DNA of 64,000 bases from contig QAKK01000023.1 of NCBI GenBank assembly GCA_003343845.1, forward strand, positions 25,306-89,305, given 5' to 3'. The notes under the pieces are model-generated. The model was not told where the DNA came from. It ran no database searches and saw nothing but the letters and a program-made list of their open reading frames with translations. Shown here piece after piece: positions 8,004 to 15,719 of the stretch (its first letter is position 1; the number at the start of each line of letters is the position of its first letter). The stretch comes from Oscillospiraceae bacterium (GTDB lineage: Bacteria; Bacillota; Clostridia; Oscillospirales; CAG-272). A program made the translations under genes and the position numbers.

Positions 8004-10016
8004 TTACTCAGCGTCTGCGGGGGCCTCGTCCGCCTCGGCAACTGCCTCGGCGTCATCAGCTGCTTCTTCAGCGGCTGCTGCCTCTGCATCCTCGATCAGG
8101 GCGCGGATGGACAGGCTGACCTTCTGCTTCTCCTCGTCGATGTCGATGATCTTGACTTCGACTTCCTCGCCGATCTCCAGAACATCCGAGGGCTGTGCGA
8201 TGCGGGTCTTGGAAATCTGCGAAATGTGGATCAGACCGTCCGTGCCGGGCACGATCTCAGCAAATGCGCCGAAGGGCGTGAAGCTGACGATCTTGACCGT
8301 TGCAACGTCGCCGACGTTGTACTTGTTCTTGAAGACGTACCAGGAGTTCATCTCATCTGTCTTGTAGCCGAGAGAGATCTTGCCGGTCTCGCGGTTGAAG
8401 TCCTTGACGTAAACGTCGATGACATCGCCGACCTTGACGACCTGGGACGGATGCTTGATGCGCTTCCAGGACAGCTCGGTGTTGTGCACCATGCCGTCTA
8501 CGCCGCCGAGATCGACAAACGCACCGTAGGTCGCCAGGTTCTTAACCGTGCCCATGTAGTGCTTGCCGACTTCAACGTTTGCCCAGAAAGCATCTTCCTT
8601 CGCCTTGCGCTCCTCGCGGAGGACGGCGCGGATGGATGCGAATGCTCTGTGGCGCTGCTCGTTGATCTCGATGATCTTGACCTTCTGGGTGGTGCCGACG
8701 AGGACGGAAAGGTCGCCGCCGCGCGGAACGCCCGAAAGGGATGCGGGGATGAAGACGCGGTTGCCCTTGATGGAGATGATGACGCCGCCCTTGACAGCCT
8801 CAACGATCTTGCCCTCAAGCGTCTCGCCGCTCTCGCTTGCTGCAACGATATCCTTCCAGTTTTTGTCCGCGTCTACGCGCTTCTTGGACAGAACAGCGAT
8901 ACCGTCGATGTCGCTGACTTTAATCACAAAGCCTTCAACGCTGTCGCCGACTTTGAACATCTTGGTCAGATCTGCGTTCGGCTCATCGGTGATCTGGTCG
9001 TATGTAATTACGCCGGTCGCCTTTGCGCCGAGATCGAGTCGGATCTCGGTGGGCGAGACCGACATGACCGTGCCGGTGACGATATCTCCTGTATTTAAAG
9101 TTTTGAAGGAATCCTCCAGCATCTGTTGAAAGTTTTCTGCTTCAGTGTTCATGGTTTTGCTTACCTCCTCAATGATACCGCGCGGCGTCGATGCGCCTGC
9201 GGTAATACCAACTGTTACACAGCCGGCAAAGCTCTCCGGGTTGAGTTCGTCCGCGCGCTCGATGAGTGTGCAGCGCTTACAGACGGAGGAGGCGATCTCA
9301 AACAGTTTTTTTGTGTTTGAGCTTTCCCTGCCGCCGATAACGATCATACCGTCGCTGATTGCCGCGAGACCTTTCGTCTCGCTTTGTCTGTTTTCCGTAA
9401 CATTACATATTGTATCAAAAATAATCGCGTTTGTATATAGTTTTTTTAATTTTTTCTCACATTTTTTCCAAAGAATCGTGTTTTGCGTGGTCTGGGCAAC
9501 CAAAACAATGGGTTTTTCGGGGTGTTTTTCCGCTGCAAGCAGTTTTTCCAGCTCCGCTTCGCTGTCAAACACCACGGTCTCCCCCTTTGCATAGCTCAGA
9601 ATGGAAAGCACCTCGGGGTGCGTGGGGTCGCCGAGCACAAAGAGCGTCACGTCCGCCGCAGTATGCTCCGCCGCGATGCGGTGGATCTTTTTGACAAACG
9701 GGCAGGTCATGTCCTCGATGTGCAGATTCGGATATGTTTCCGCGAGGGCGCGGAGCATCTTCTCCTCACCGCGCGGAATGCCGTGCGTGCGGATGACGAT
9801 GCGGGTCGGCGCGCCGGTCTTTGCGATTTCCTCGACATCGGCAATCCCGATCGTGCGGACGCCGGCAGCGGCAAGATGCTCGTTATACGGGCGGTTGTGG
9901 ATCAGGTGCCCGAGCGTGCAGATGGTCTCCCCGCGCCCGATCGCCTGCTCGACGAAATCGGTCGCGCGGCGCACGCCGAAGCAGAAACCCGCCTCTTTGG
10001 CAACGATGACTCTCAT
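8004..10016 (-). CDS. ispH-rpsA: IspH-ribosomal protein S1 fusion
   Basis: A 670-residue bifunctional protein. Residues 1 to about 285 are 4-hydroxy-3-methylbut-2-enyl diphosphate reductase (last step of the MEP isoprenoid pathway) with the three [4Fe-4S] cysteines C12 (GFCFGV), C105 (MTCPFV) and C204 (DTICNVT). Residues from about 289 carry four S1 RNA-binding repeats, ending in an acidic Ala/Glu tail. Such fusions are known in Clostridia. Within the gene, ATG 9152 (codon 289) is preceded by GAGGAGGT at a 10-nt distance, so a free 382-residue S1 could also be made. The start overlaps the Cmk-PlsC stop by 4 nt. Confidence 0.95.
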   Translation of the reverse strand: MRVIVAKEAGFCFGVRRATDFVEQAIGRGETICTLGHLIHNRPYNEHLAAAGVRTIGIADVEEIAKTGAPTRIVIRTHGIPRGEEKMLRALAETYPNLHIEDMTCPFVKKIHRIAAEHTAADVTLFVLGDPTHPEVLSILSYAKGETVVFDSEAELEKLLAAEKHPEKPIVLVAQTTQNTILWKKCEKKLKKLYTNAIIFDTICNVTENRQSETKGLAAISDGMIVIGGRESSNTKKLFEIASSVCKRCTLIERADELNPESFAGCVTVGITAGASTPRGIIEEVSKTMNTEAENFQQMLEDSFKTLNTGDIVTGTVMSVSPTEIRLDLGAKATGVITYDQITDEPNADLTKMFKVGDSVEGFVIKVSDIDGIAVLSKKRVDADKNWKDIVAASESGETLEGKIVEAVKGGVIISIKGNRVFIPASLSGVPRGGDLSVLVGTTQKVKIIEINEQRHRAFASIRAVLREERKAKEDAFWANVEVGKHYMGTVKNLATYGAFVDLGGVDGMVHNTELSWKRIKHPSQVVKVGDVIDVYVKDFNRETGKISLGYKTDEMNSWYVFKNKYNVGDVATVKIVSFTPFGAFAEIVPGTDGLIHISQISKTRIAQPSDVLEIGEEVEVKIIDIDEEKQKVSLSIRALIEDAEAAAAEEAADDAEAVAEADEAPADAE
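9152..9170 (-). promoter_or_regulatory. internal ribosome binding site and start for free S1
   Basis: GAGGAGGT (9163-9170, minus strand) stands 10 nt before an in-frame ATG (9150-9152) at the IspH/S1 junction. The resulting protein would have 382 residues, a normal length for Gram-positive S1 homologues. Confidence 0.5.
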
Positions 10017-11374
10017 TTGCTCTGATACTCGTTCCGCAGCGCGAGGATGCGGTCAAAGACAAGCTGTGCCGCGCGCGCGTACTCCTCCTTGCCGCCTGTG
10101 GTGAAGCCGAATTCCTCATAGCGGATCGGCTTGCCGATTATGACCTCTTTCTTGCGGAAGAGGCGATAGCGATAGCCCTTGACACGCACGAACACCGGCT
10201 GCACATCCGCCTTTGAGCGGTAGACCAGCATACCGATGCCCGGCTTGACCGTCGTTTCGGCGGGATCGACGCCGCGATAGCGTGTGCCCTGCGGGAACAT
10301 GGCGACGACCTCACCCTCATCGAGCAGAGTCAGGGTCTTCTTGATCGCCGCAACGTCACCCGTGCCGCGATCCACGGCGTAAGCGCCGAGCGCGCGGATC
10401 AAGGGAGCGAGAAGGGGCACCTTGAACAGTTCTTTCTTCGCAAGATAGCGCAGCTGCCGTTTGAACGAGATCGCCAGTGCGAGCACATCCAACATCGCCG
10501 TATGGTTGGCGCAGACGATCAGCGGTCCCTCGGTCTGTTCATTCTCCGTGCCGTAGGTGCGGACGCACATGCAGGCGCGGATCAGCCAGGAAACGTATTT
10601 GCGCACCCACATATAGAAGCCGTGGTTGTTGCGGTCGGGTCGGTTGTCGTGAAAGATCTCTGGGTGCTTTTCCGCATCATTTTCGGCATGCGGCAGGGAT
10701 TTTTCCTTTTTTGCAAGCGTGTCACGCACGATCTGTTCCGCCGCGGCGATGCTCTCGTCCAGCGTCATATCCGAGGTGTCGAGCAGCACGGCATCCGCCG
10801 CCGCACGGAGGGGTGCCACGGTTCTGCCGCTGTCTCTGGCATCGCGCTCGTTGATGGCGGCAAGAATTTCTTCAAAGGAGACCGTCTCGCCCTTCTCTTC
10901 CAGCTGTGCGGCGCGGCGGCGCGCACGCGCCTCAGGTGACGCCGTGAGGAAAATTTTCACGTCCGCATCCGGCAGGATCACCGTGCCGATGTCTCTGCCG
11001 TCCATGATGACGTTATTCTTCTTCGCCAGTTCCCGCTGGGTGACAAACAGAAAGTCGCGCACGGCGGGCACGGCGGAAACGCAGGAAGCGTACTTCGAGA
11101 TGAGCGGCGTGCGGATCGCATCGCTGACGTCCGTGCCGTCGAGCAGCATTTTCTGCTCTCCGTTTTCATAGCGGATGCCGAGATGCACGCCGGTGATGTT
11201 CTGCTCGATCCCCGCCGCATCCTCGGACGCAATGCCGATACGCGACATGTAGAGTCCGACCGTGCGGTAGATTGCGCCGGTGTCCACATAGACAAAGCCG
11301 AGCTTTTTTGCAAGCGTCTTTGCAATGGTGCTTTTGCCCGCGCCGCCGGGACCGTCAATAGCAATTCCGATCAT
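10013..11374 (-). CDS. cmk-plsC: cytidylate kinase-acylglycerolphosphate acyltransferase fusion
   Basis: A 453-residue fusion. The first 225 residues are cytidylate kinase (phosphorylates CMP/dCMP): Walker A GPGGAGKST and YRTVG near the N-terminus, then the DGRDIGT motif. After a linker of about 35 residues comes a PlsC-type acyltransferase (makes phosphatidic acid from lysophosphatidate at the membrane) with the NHxxxxD motif NHTAMLD at about 290 and FPQGTR at about 358, where FPEGTR is usual. In many Clostridia cmk, plsC and ispH-rpsA are adjacent separate genes. AAGGAG precedes ATG 11374, and the stop overlaps the ispH start. Confidence 0.94.
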   Translation of the reverse strand: MIGIAIDGPGGAGKSTIAKTLAKKLGFVYVDTGAIYRTVGLYMSRIGIASEDAAGIEQNITGVHLGIRYENGEQKMLLDGTDVSDAIRTPLISKYASCVSAVPAVRDFLFVTQRELAKKNNVIMDGRDIGTVILPDADVKIFLTASPEARARRRAAQLEEKGETVSFEEILAAINERDARDSGRTVAPLRAAADAVLLDTSDMTLDESIAAAEQIVRDTLAKKEKSLPHAENDAEKHPEIFHDNRPDRNNHGFYMWVRKYVSWLIRACMCVRTYGTENEQTEGPLIVCANHTAMLDVLALAISFKRQLRYLAKKELFKVPLLAPLIRALGAYAVDRGTGDVAAIKKTLTLLDEGEVVAMFPQGTRYRGVDPAETTVKPGIGMLVYRSKADVQPVFVRVKGYRYRLFRKKEVIIGKPIRYEEFGFTTGGKEEYARAAQLVFDRILALRNEYQSK

Positions 11375-11395
11375 AATAACTCCTTGTGAACTGTT

Positions 11396-12625
11396 TTAAC
11401 TCCATGCCGCGCTCTCCCCGGCGAGATAGCCGGTGGAAAAGGCGATCTGTAGGTTGAACCCGCCGGTGTAGGCGTCGAGATCCAGCACCTCGCCGCAGAA
11501 ATACAAGCCGGGGATCTTCCTCGACTCCATGGTCTTCGGCGAGACCTCGGCAAGATCGACGCCGCCCGCCGTGACGATCGCCTCGGCAAGCGGGCGCGCG
11601 CGCTTCACGGTCAGCGTGAAGTCGCGCAAAACGGCGGTGAGCGCCTGCCGCTCGCTGCGGGTAACGCCGTTGACCTTCTTCTGCGGGTCGATGCCCGAGC
11701 GCCGCACGACAACCGGAATCAGCTTCTGCGGCAGCAGGTCGGACAGCGCGTTTGCAAAATCGCGGTTGGCATACTTGTGAAAATCCGCGAGCAGCCGCGC
11801 GTCCAATGTTTCGTCGTCGAGCGCGGGCTTGAAATTCAGGTGCAGCACATATCTGCCGCGCTGCATATCGCGCAGATGCGCCGACGCGGAGAGAATCATC
11901 GGTCCCGACACGCCGTAATGCGTGAACAGCATTTCACCGAAATCGGTGTAAACGACCTTCCCGCTCTCGCGGTCGGTGACGGTCAGCGCCGTGTTCTTCA
12001 ACGACAGTCCCTGCATCTCGGCGGCATCGCTCTCCTCGGTTTCAAGCGGGACCAGCGACGGGCGCAGCGCCGTCACGGAAAGCCCCAGTTCCTTCGCAAA
12101 GCGGAAACCGTCGCCGTTCGAGCCGGTGAGCGGATAGGAAGCGCCGCCCGTCGCTATAATGACGCGGTCATGGCGGTGCATGCCGTTTGCCTCCACAAAG
12201 AAGCCTTCCCCTTCGGGACGCACGGCGCGGACAGCCGCGTGCACAAAGTGTACACCCGCATCGACGGCATAGCGGCGAAGCGCCTCGGCAATGTCCGCCG
12301 CCTTATCCGAGACCGGGAAAACGCGGTTCCCCCGCTCGGTCTTGAGCGGCACGCCGTTCTCTTCAAAAAACGCCTTGACGTCGGCGGGCGGGAAGGCGTT
12401 CAACGCCGCGTACAAAAACCGCGGATTGCCGCTCTGCACATGCTCGATGACCGTGTTCACATCGCAGTCGTTGCAGACATTGCAGCGCCCCTTGCCCGTG
12501 ATGCGCAGCTTCTTGCCGCAAAACGGATTTTTTTCATAAAGCGTGACGGCAGCGCCGCACGCGGCGGCGTGTCCCGCCGCCATCAGACCGGCAGCGCCGC
12601 CGCCGATCACAGCAATCTGCGGCAT
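11396..12625 (-). CDS. HI0933/YhiN-family flavoprotein
   Basis: A 409-residue FAD-dependent oxidoreductase of the HI0933 family. It has the N-terminal dinucleotide fold IGGGAAGLMAA, the family motif GKGRCNVCND, and a C-terminal GFNLQIAFSTG that contacts FAD. A TAGGVDLAEVSPKTMES segment is also typical. The physiological reaction of the family is not well established. Its ATG overlaps the RpiR stop by one base (TGATG), and cmk-plsC follows 21 nt later, placing it in an operon with lipid and isoprenoid genes. Confidence 0.92.
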   Translation of the reverse strand: MPQIAVIGGGAAGLMAAGHAAACGAAVTLYEKNPFCGKKLRITGKGRCNVCNDCDVNTVIEHVQSGNPRFLYAALNAFPPADVKAFFEENGVPLKTERGNRVFPVSDKAADIAEALRRYAVDAGVHFVHAAVRAVRPEGEGFFVEANGMHRHDRVIIATGGASYPLTGSNGDGFRFAKELGLSVTALRPSLVPLETEESDAAEMQGLSLKNTALTVTDRESGKVVYTDFGEMLFTHYGVSGPMILSASAHLRDMQRGRYVLHLNFKPALDDETLDARLLADFHKYANRDFANALSDLLPQKLIPVVVRRSGIDPQKKVNGVTRSERQALTAVLRDFTLTVKRARPLAEAIVTAGGVDLAEVSPKTMESRKIPGLYFCGEVLDLDAYTGGFNLQIAFSTGYLAGESAAWS

Positions 12626-13494
12626 CAGCCCTGCACCTTCGCGTAGACGTCGTATTCGTCCCAGATACGCTCCAGCTTGTCAAACACATCGTCGAGATTC
12701 GGCTGCATCTCGCGGGCAACCGCCACGATCAGCGCATTCAGGATGCTGAGCGGCGCGACGAAGGAGTCGACAATGGACGCCATGTCGCTGCGGCAGACCA
12801 GCGTCTGATTGGCATAAGGCGCGATCGGCGAGGTCATGCTGTCCGTGATGGAAATGATGTTGCAGGACTGCTCCTTGGCATAGGCAACGGCGTTGACCAA
12901 CCGTGCGCTGTAGCGCGGGAAGCTGATCGCCACCATGACGTCGTCCTTGCCGATGCGGAAAATATGCTCGAACATCTCGCTGCCGCTGGTGGTCTGCACC
13001 AGACGCACATCGTCGAACATCAGGCGGAAATAGTGCGCAAGAAAGCTCGCGAGCGAGCCGGACGAGCGCATGCCGATAATATAGATGCTTTTGGCGTGGA
13101 TGATCTTATGCACCGCCTCGTTGAAGGCATCGTGGTCGATCTCGTCGAGCGTGCGGCGGATGTTGTCAATGTCCGACTCCAGCACGCTGTTGAGAATATC
13201 GCCGTTGCCGATGCGCGTGTTGGTCACGACCATGCGCTGCTTGGTCGTGAGGCGTGTGCGGATGATCTCGCGCAGATTCTGTTGGAGACCGGGATAGCCG
13301 TCAAAGCCGAGCTCAATTGCAAATCGGACGACCGTCGATTCCGACACGCCGACCTCCTTGCCGAGCCGCGCGGCGGTCAGATACGCCGCCTTATCATAAT
13401 TGTGAAGCAGGTAATTTGCAATGGTTTTCTGCCCTTTGGAGAAGGTGGGAAGCAGTTCCTCGATCTCGCGGATCAGATCTTTTCTCATCGTCAT
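12625..13494 (-). CDS. RpiR/MurR-family regulator with SIS domain
   Basis: A 289-residue regulator. The N-terminal RpiR helix-turn-helix occupies about 1-75 (GVSESTVVRFAIELGF is the recognition region). The C-terminal SIS sugar-phosphate-binding domain occupies about 110-250 (IIGMRSSGSLA). ATG 13494 has GGAG 6 nt upstream, and an ATG 6 nt later is possible; the longer reading frame further upstream would cover the promoter. RpiR proteins usually sense phosphosugars. It is the first gene of the operon leading to the flavoprotein, Cmk-PlsC and IspH-S1, so it may control that transcript, but no sugar target is visible nearby. Confidence 0.9.
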   Translation of the reverse strand: MTMRKDLIREIEELLPTFSKGQKTIANYLLHNYDKAAYLTAARLGKEVGVSESTVVRFAIELGFDGYPGLQQNLREIIRTRLTTKQRMVVTNTRIGNGDILNSVLESDIDNIRRTLDEIDHDAFNEAVHKIIHAKSIYIIGMRSSGSLASFLAHYFRLMFDDVRLVQTTSGSEMFEHIFRIGKDDVMVAISFPRYSARLVNAVAYAKEQSCNIISITDSMTSPIAPYANQTLVCRSDMASIVDSFVAPLSILNALIVAVAREMQPNLDDVFDKLERIWDEYDVYAKVQG

Positions 13495-13549
13495 TTTTTG
13501 CTCCGTTGTTTTCTTAGAGTGGTCGCGGCAGAAGACCGCAATCTGTCTC

Positions 13550-13578
13550 ATTGTAGCATTCTTTTTGCAGGAAGTCAA
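13550..13578 (-). promoter_or_regulatory. promoter of the rpiR-ispH operon
   Basis: Minus strand TTGACT (13573-13578), 17-bp spacer and TACAAT (13550-13555). The spacer contains a TTTTGCAGGA copy, a sequence that recurs in the adjacent terminator arms. Confidence 0.75.
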
Positions 13579-13580
13579 CA

Positions 13581-13637
13581 AAAATCCTGCAAATTCAGGG
13601 CGTTTTTTCTGCGTGCCGCCCTGTTTTGCAGGATTTT
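13581..13637 (-). terminator. terminator of the alpha/beta hydrolase gene
   Basis: Long hairpin with outer arms aaaatcctgcaaa/tttgcaggatttt and inner arms agggcg/cgccct, ending in a T-run on the minus strand. It directly precedes the next promoter. Confidence 0.75.
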
Positions 13638-13639
13638 CA

Positions 13640-14596
13640 TCATTTTTCAAGCACTTTTGCAAAGAACTGCCGTAAAGCCGACTCGCAGCGTGCGCGGTCG
13701 CGGAGGTAGCTGCACCCGTGCATCGCACCCTCGACGAGGATCAGCGTCCTGTCGGCGGCGGGGCATGCGGCATACGCCGCCTCGGTCATCTCATGCGGCA
13801 CAAAGTCATCCGCCGTACCGTGCACAAACAGCACGGGCTTTGTCCAGCTCTGCACCGCGCGGACAGTGGTCGTCTCGCGGAAGCCGAAGTGCGCCCGGCG
13901 GCGCGCCATATGCTCGACAAGGTACAGAATCGGGAAATTGCCGAGATGAAACGTGCCGTGCAGGATGTGGCTGAAGATGTCCCACGGCGAAGTAAAGCCG
14001 CAGTCGGCAACCACGCCCGTGACCGTGTCCGGCAAATCCGTGCCGCTCGCCATCAGCACAGCGGTCGCGCCCATGGAGATGCCGTCCAGCACGATCTTCA
14101 CATCGCCCCCGGCGCGATCGGTCAGCAGCTTCGCCCAGTCGCGGATGTCAAAGCGCTCGTGGATGCCGTAGGTGATGTATTTGCCCTCGCTCTCGCCGTG
14201 CGCGCGGTGATCAAGTACAAGAAGGCTGCACCCGAGCGTTTCATAATAGAGGGGAAACACCGCGGCGAAATCGCCCCGCCCCGAGCTGCGGAAACCGTGC
14301 GACAGGAGGATCACGCGCTTGCCGTCTCCGTTTTTGTAGAACCGTGCGTGCAGCCGCAGCCCGTCAAAGCTCGTCAGGTACAGATTCTCATACGGCAGAC
14401 TGTCGTAGAGCGCGCGTCCGCGCTCGATGAGATCGCGGCTCTCATCCATCTGTTTTTTGAAGTCCTCGGTCACGTCGGCGGTGAAATTGCCGTCCCGCAG
14501 GATCGCCATGCCGAACAGCCTGCGGCAGACCAGCCACAGCGCCGCGCCGAGGAGAACAAGGATCGCCGCGGCGATCCAGATCAGTATTTTTTCCAT
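13640..14596 (-). CDS. membrane-anchored alpha/beta hydrolase
   Basis: A 318-residue alpha/beta-hydrolase-fold protein of the BEM46/FrsA-like type. One N-terminal membrane helix (about 4-26) probably places the enzyme outside the cytoplasm. Motifs are LLSHGFRSSG (oxyanion region), LDHRAHGES, the nucleophile elbow GISMGA, the aspartate in GTADDFVP and the histidine in MHGCS. It is a probable serine esterase or peptidase of unknown substrate. It is monocistronic: its own terminator follows and it is divergent from yitT. Confidence 0.88.
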   Translation of the reverse strand: MEKILIWIAAAILVLLGAALWLVCRRLFGMAILRDGNFTADVTEDFKKQMDESRDLIERGRALYDSLPYENLYLTSFDGLRLHARFYKNGDGKRVILLSHGFRSSGRGDFAAVFPLYYETLGCSLLVLDHRAHGESEGKYITYGIHERFDIRDWAKLLTDRAGGDVKIVLDGISMGATAVLMASGTDLPDTVTGVVADCGFTSPWDIFSHILHGTFHLGNFPILYLVEHMARRRAHFGFRETTTVRAVQSWTKPVLFVHGTADDFVPHEMTEAAYAACPAADRTLILVEGAMHGCSYLRDRARCESALRQFFAKVLEK

Positions 14597-14657
14597 GTTA
14601 TCACCCGGAATGTATCATACCATAAAACCGGATAATTTACAAGTTTTCCGAAACCTA

Positions 14658-14686
14658 TTTACTATTTTCCATTTGTCGGCTATAAT
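14658..14686 (+). promoter_or_regulatory. promoter of the yitT-like gene
   Basis: TTTACT (14658-14663), 17-bp spacer and TATAAT (14681-14686), about 37 bp before ATG 14724. Confidence 0.7.
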
Positions 14687-14723
14687 ATTTTTGTACGCAA
14701 TTCATCTATACACGAGGTTTGCT

Positions 14724-15611
14724 ATGAAAGACATGAAAAAGGATAGTTTCAGGAGTATTCTCGAAGGGATCCCGCTTGCCACGCTCGGCTCGCTCATTTT
14801 CGCCGTAGCCGTTGCCTTTTTTTATGATCCTGCCAAGCTCGCACCCGGCGGCATTTCGGGTCTCGCGGTCATCATCAGCCATGTGACCAAGCTGCCCACC
14901 GGTACGCTGATCTTTGTGATGAACATACCGCTGCTGATTCTGGCGCTGCTCCGCTTCGGCAAGAAATTTGTCTTCCTCACCATCTACACCACGGCGCTCT
15001 CCTCGCTGATCATGGACCTGCTGGCGCCCTATGCCGCGCAGGTTGCACCCATGACCGACGATATGACGGTCATCGCCCTTTGCGGTGCCGCCCTCGACGG
15101 GCTGGGACTGGGGCTGGTCTTCCGCGCGGGCGGCTGCACCGGCGGCTCGGACATCATCATCAAATTCCTGCGGCAGCGCTACCGCGCCATCCGCACTGGC
15201 GGCATGGCGCTCATCATCAATTCCGCCGTTGTTGCACTGACCTTTGTCGTCTTCCGCGACTTTGAGATCACGATCTACTCGGCGCTCGCCATGATCGTCG
15301 CAAGCTATGTGCTCGACAAGGTTCTCTACAGCGGCGACAGCGCAAAGCTGGTCTTCGTCATCAGCGACCATGCGCAGGAGATCACCGACCGCGTGCTTTC
15401 CTCGATGCACGTTGGCATCACGCTGCTCGACGGCGAAGGCGCGTATATGAAGACGCCGAAGAAGGTCATCCTCTGCGTTGCGCGCAAGCACAGCTTCCCC
15501 AAGGTGCGCGACGTGGTCAAGGAGATCGACCCGCACGCCTTTGTGATCGTCTCCAGCGCCACCGAAATTTTCGGCAAGGGCTACAAGAGCCAATTCACCG
15601 ACGAGATGTAA
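14724..15611 (+). CDS. YitT-family membrane protein (DUF2179)
   Basis: A 295-residue protein with about five to six membrane helices in residues 1-175 (including ALAVAFFYDPAKLAPGGISG and GLVFRAGGCTGGSDII, both characteristic of YitT proteins). A cytoplasmic DUF2179 domain occupies about 205-290. ATG 14724 follows ACGAGG by 6 nt; an in-frame extension upstream runs into the promoter and is rejected. The function of YitT proteins is not established; some are proposed transporters. It is monocistronic and convergent with pheT. Confidence 0.92.
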   Translation: MKDMKKDSFRSILEGIPLATLGSLIFAVAVAFFYDPAKLAPGGISGLAVIISHVTKLPTGTLIFVMNIPLLILALLRFGKKFVFLTIYTTALSSLIMDLLAPYAAQVAPMTDDMTVIALCGAALDGLGLGLVFRAGGCTGGSDIIIKFLRQRYRAIRTGGMALIINSAVVALTFVVFRDFEITIYSALAMIVASYVLDKVLYSGDSAKLVFVISDHAQEITDRVLSSMHVGITLLDGEGAYMKTPKKVILCVARKHSFPKVRDVVKEIDPHAFVIVSSATEIFGKGYKSQFTDEM

Positions 15612-15683
15612 ATGGCGGGCGTAAGCCCCGCCCTGCAATACGATGCACTATGCTTAAAACTCATTATACGCATTATACGCAAA

Positions 15684-15706
15684 AAGGAGCTGCGATGCAG
15701 CTCCTT
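15684..15706. terminator. bidirectional terminator between yitT and pheT
   Basis: A perfect 10-bp stem aaggagctgc/gcagctcctt with a 3-nt loop. T-rich tails follow on both strands. Confidence 0.85.
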
Positions 15707-15719
15707 CTTCTTATCTTTT

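Noticed and set aside
15612..15680. gggcgtaagcccc hairpin and the repeated cattatacgc after yitT as a mobile element
   Set aside because: Two short repeats of 10 bp are too little evidence, and the stretch is only 70 bp.
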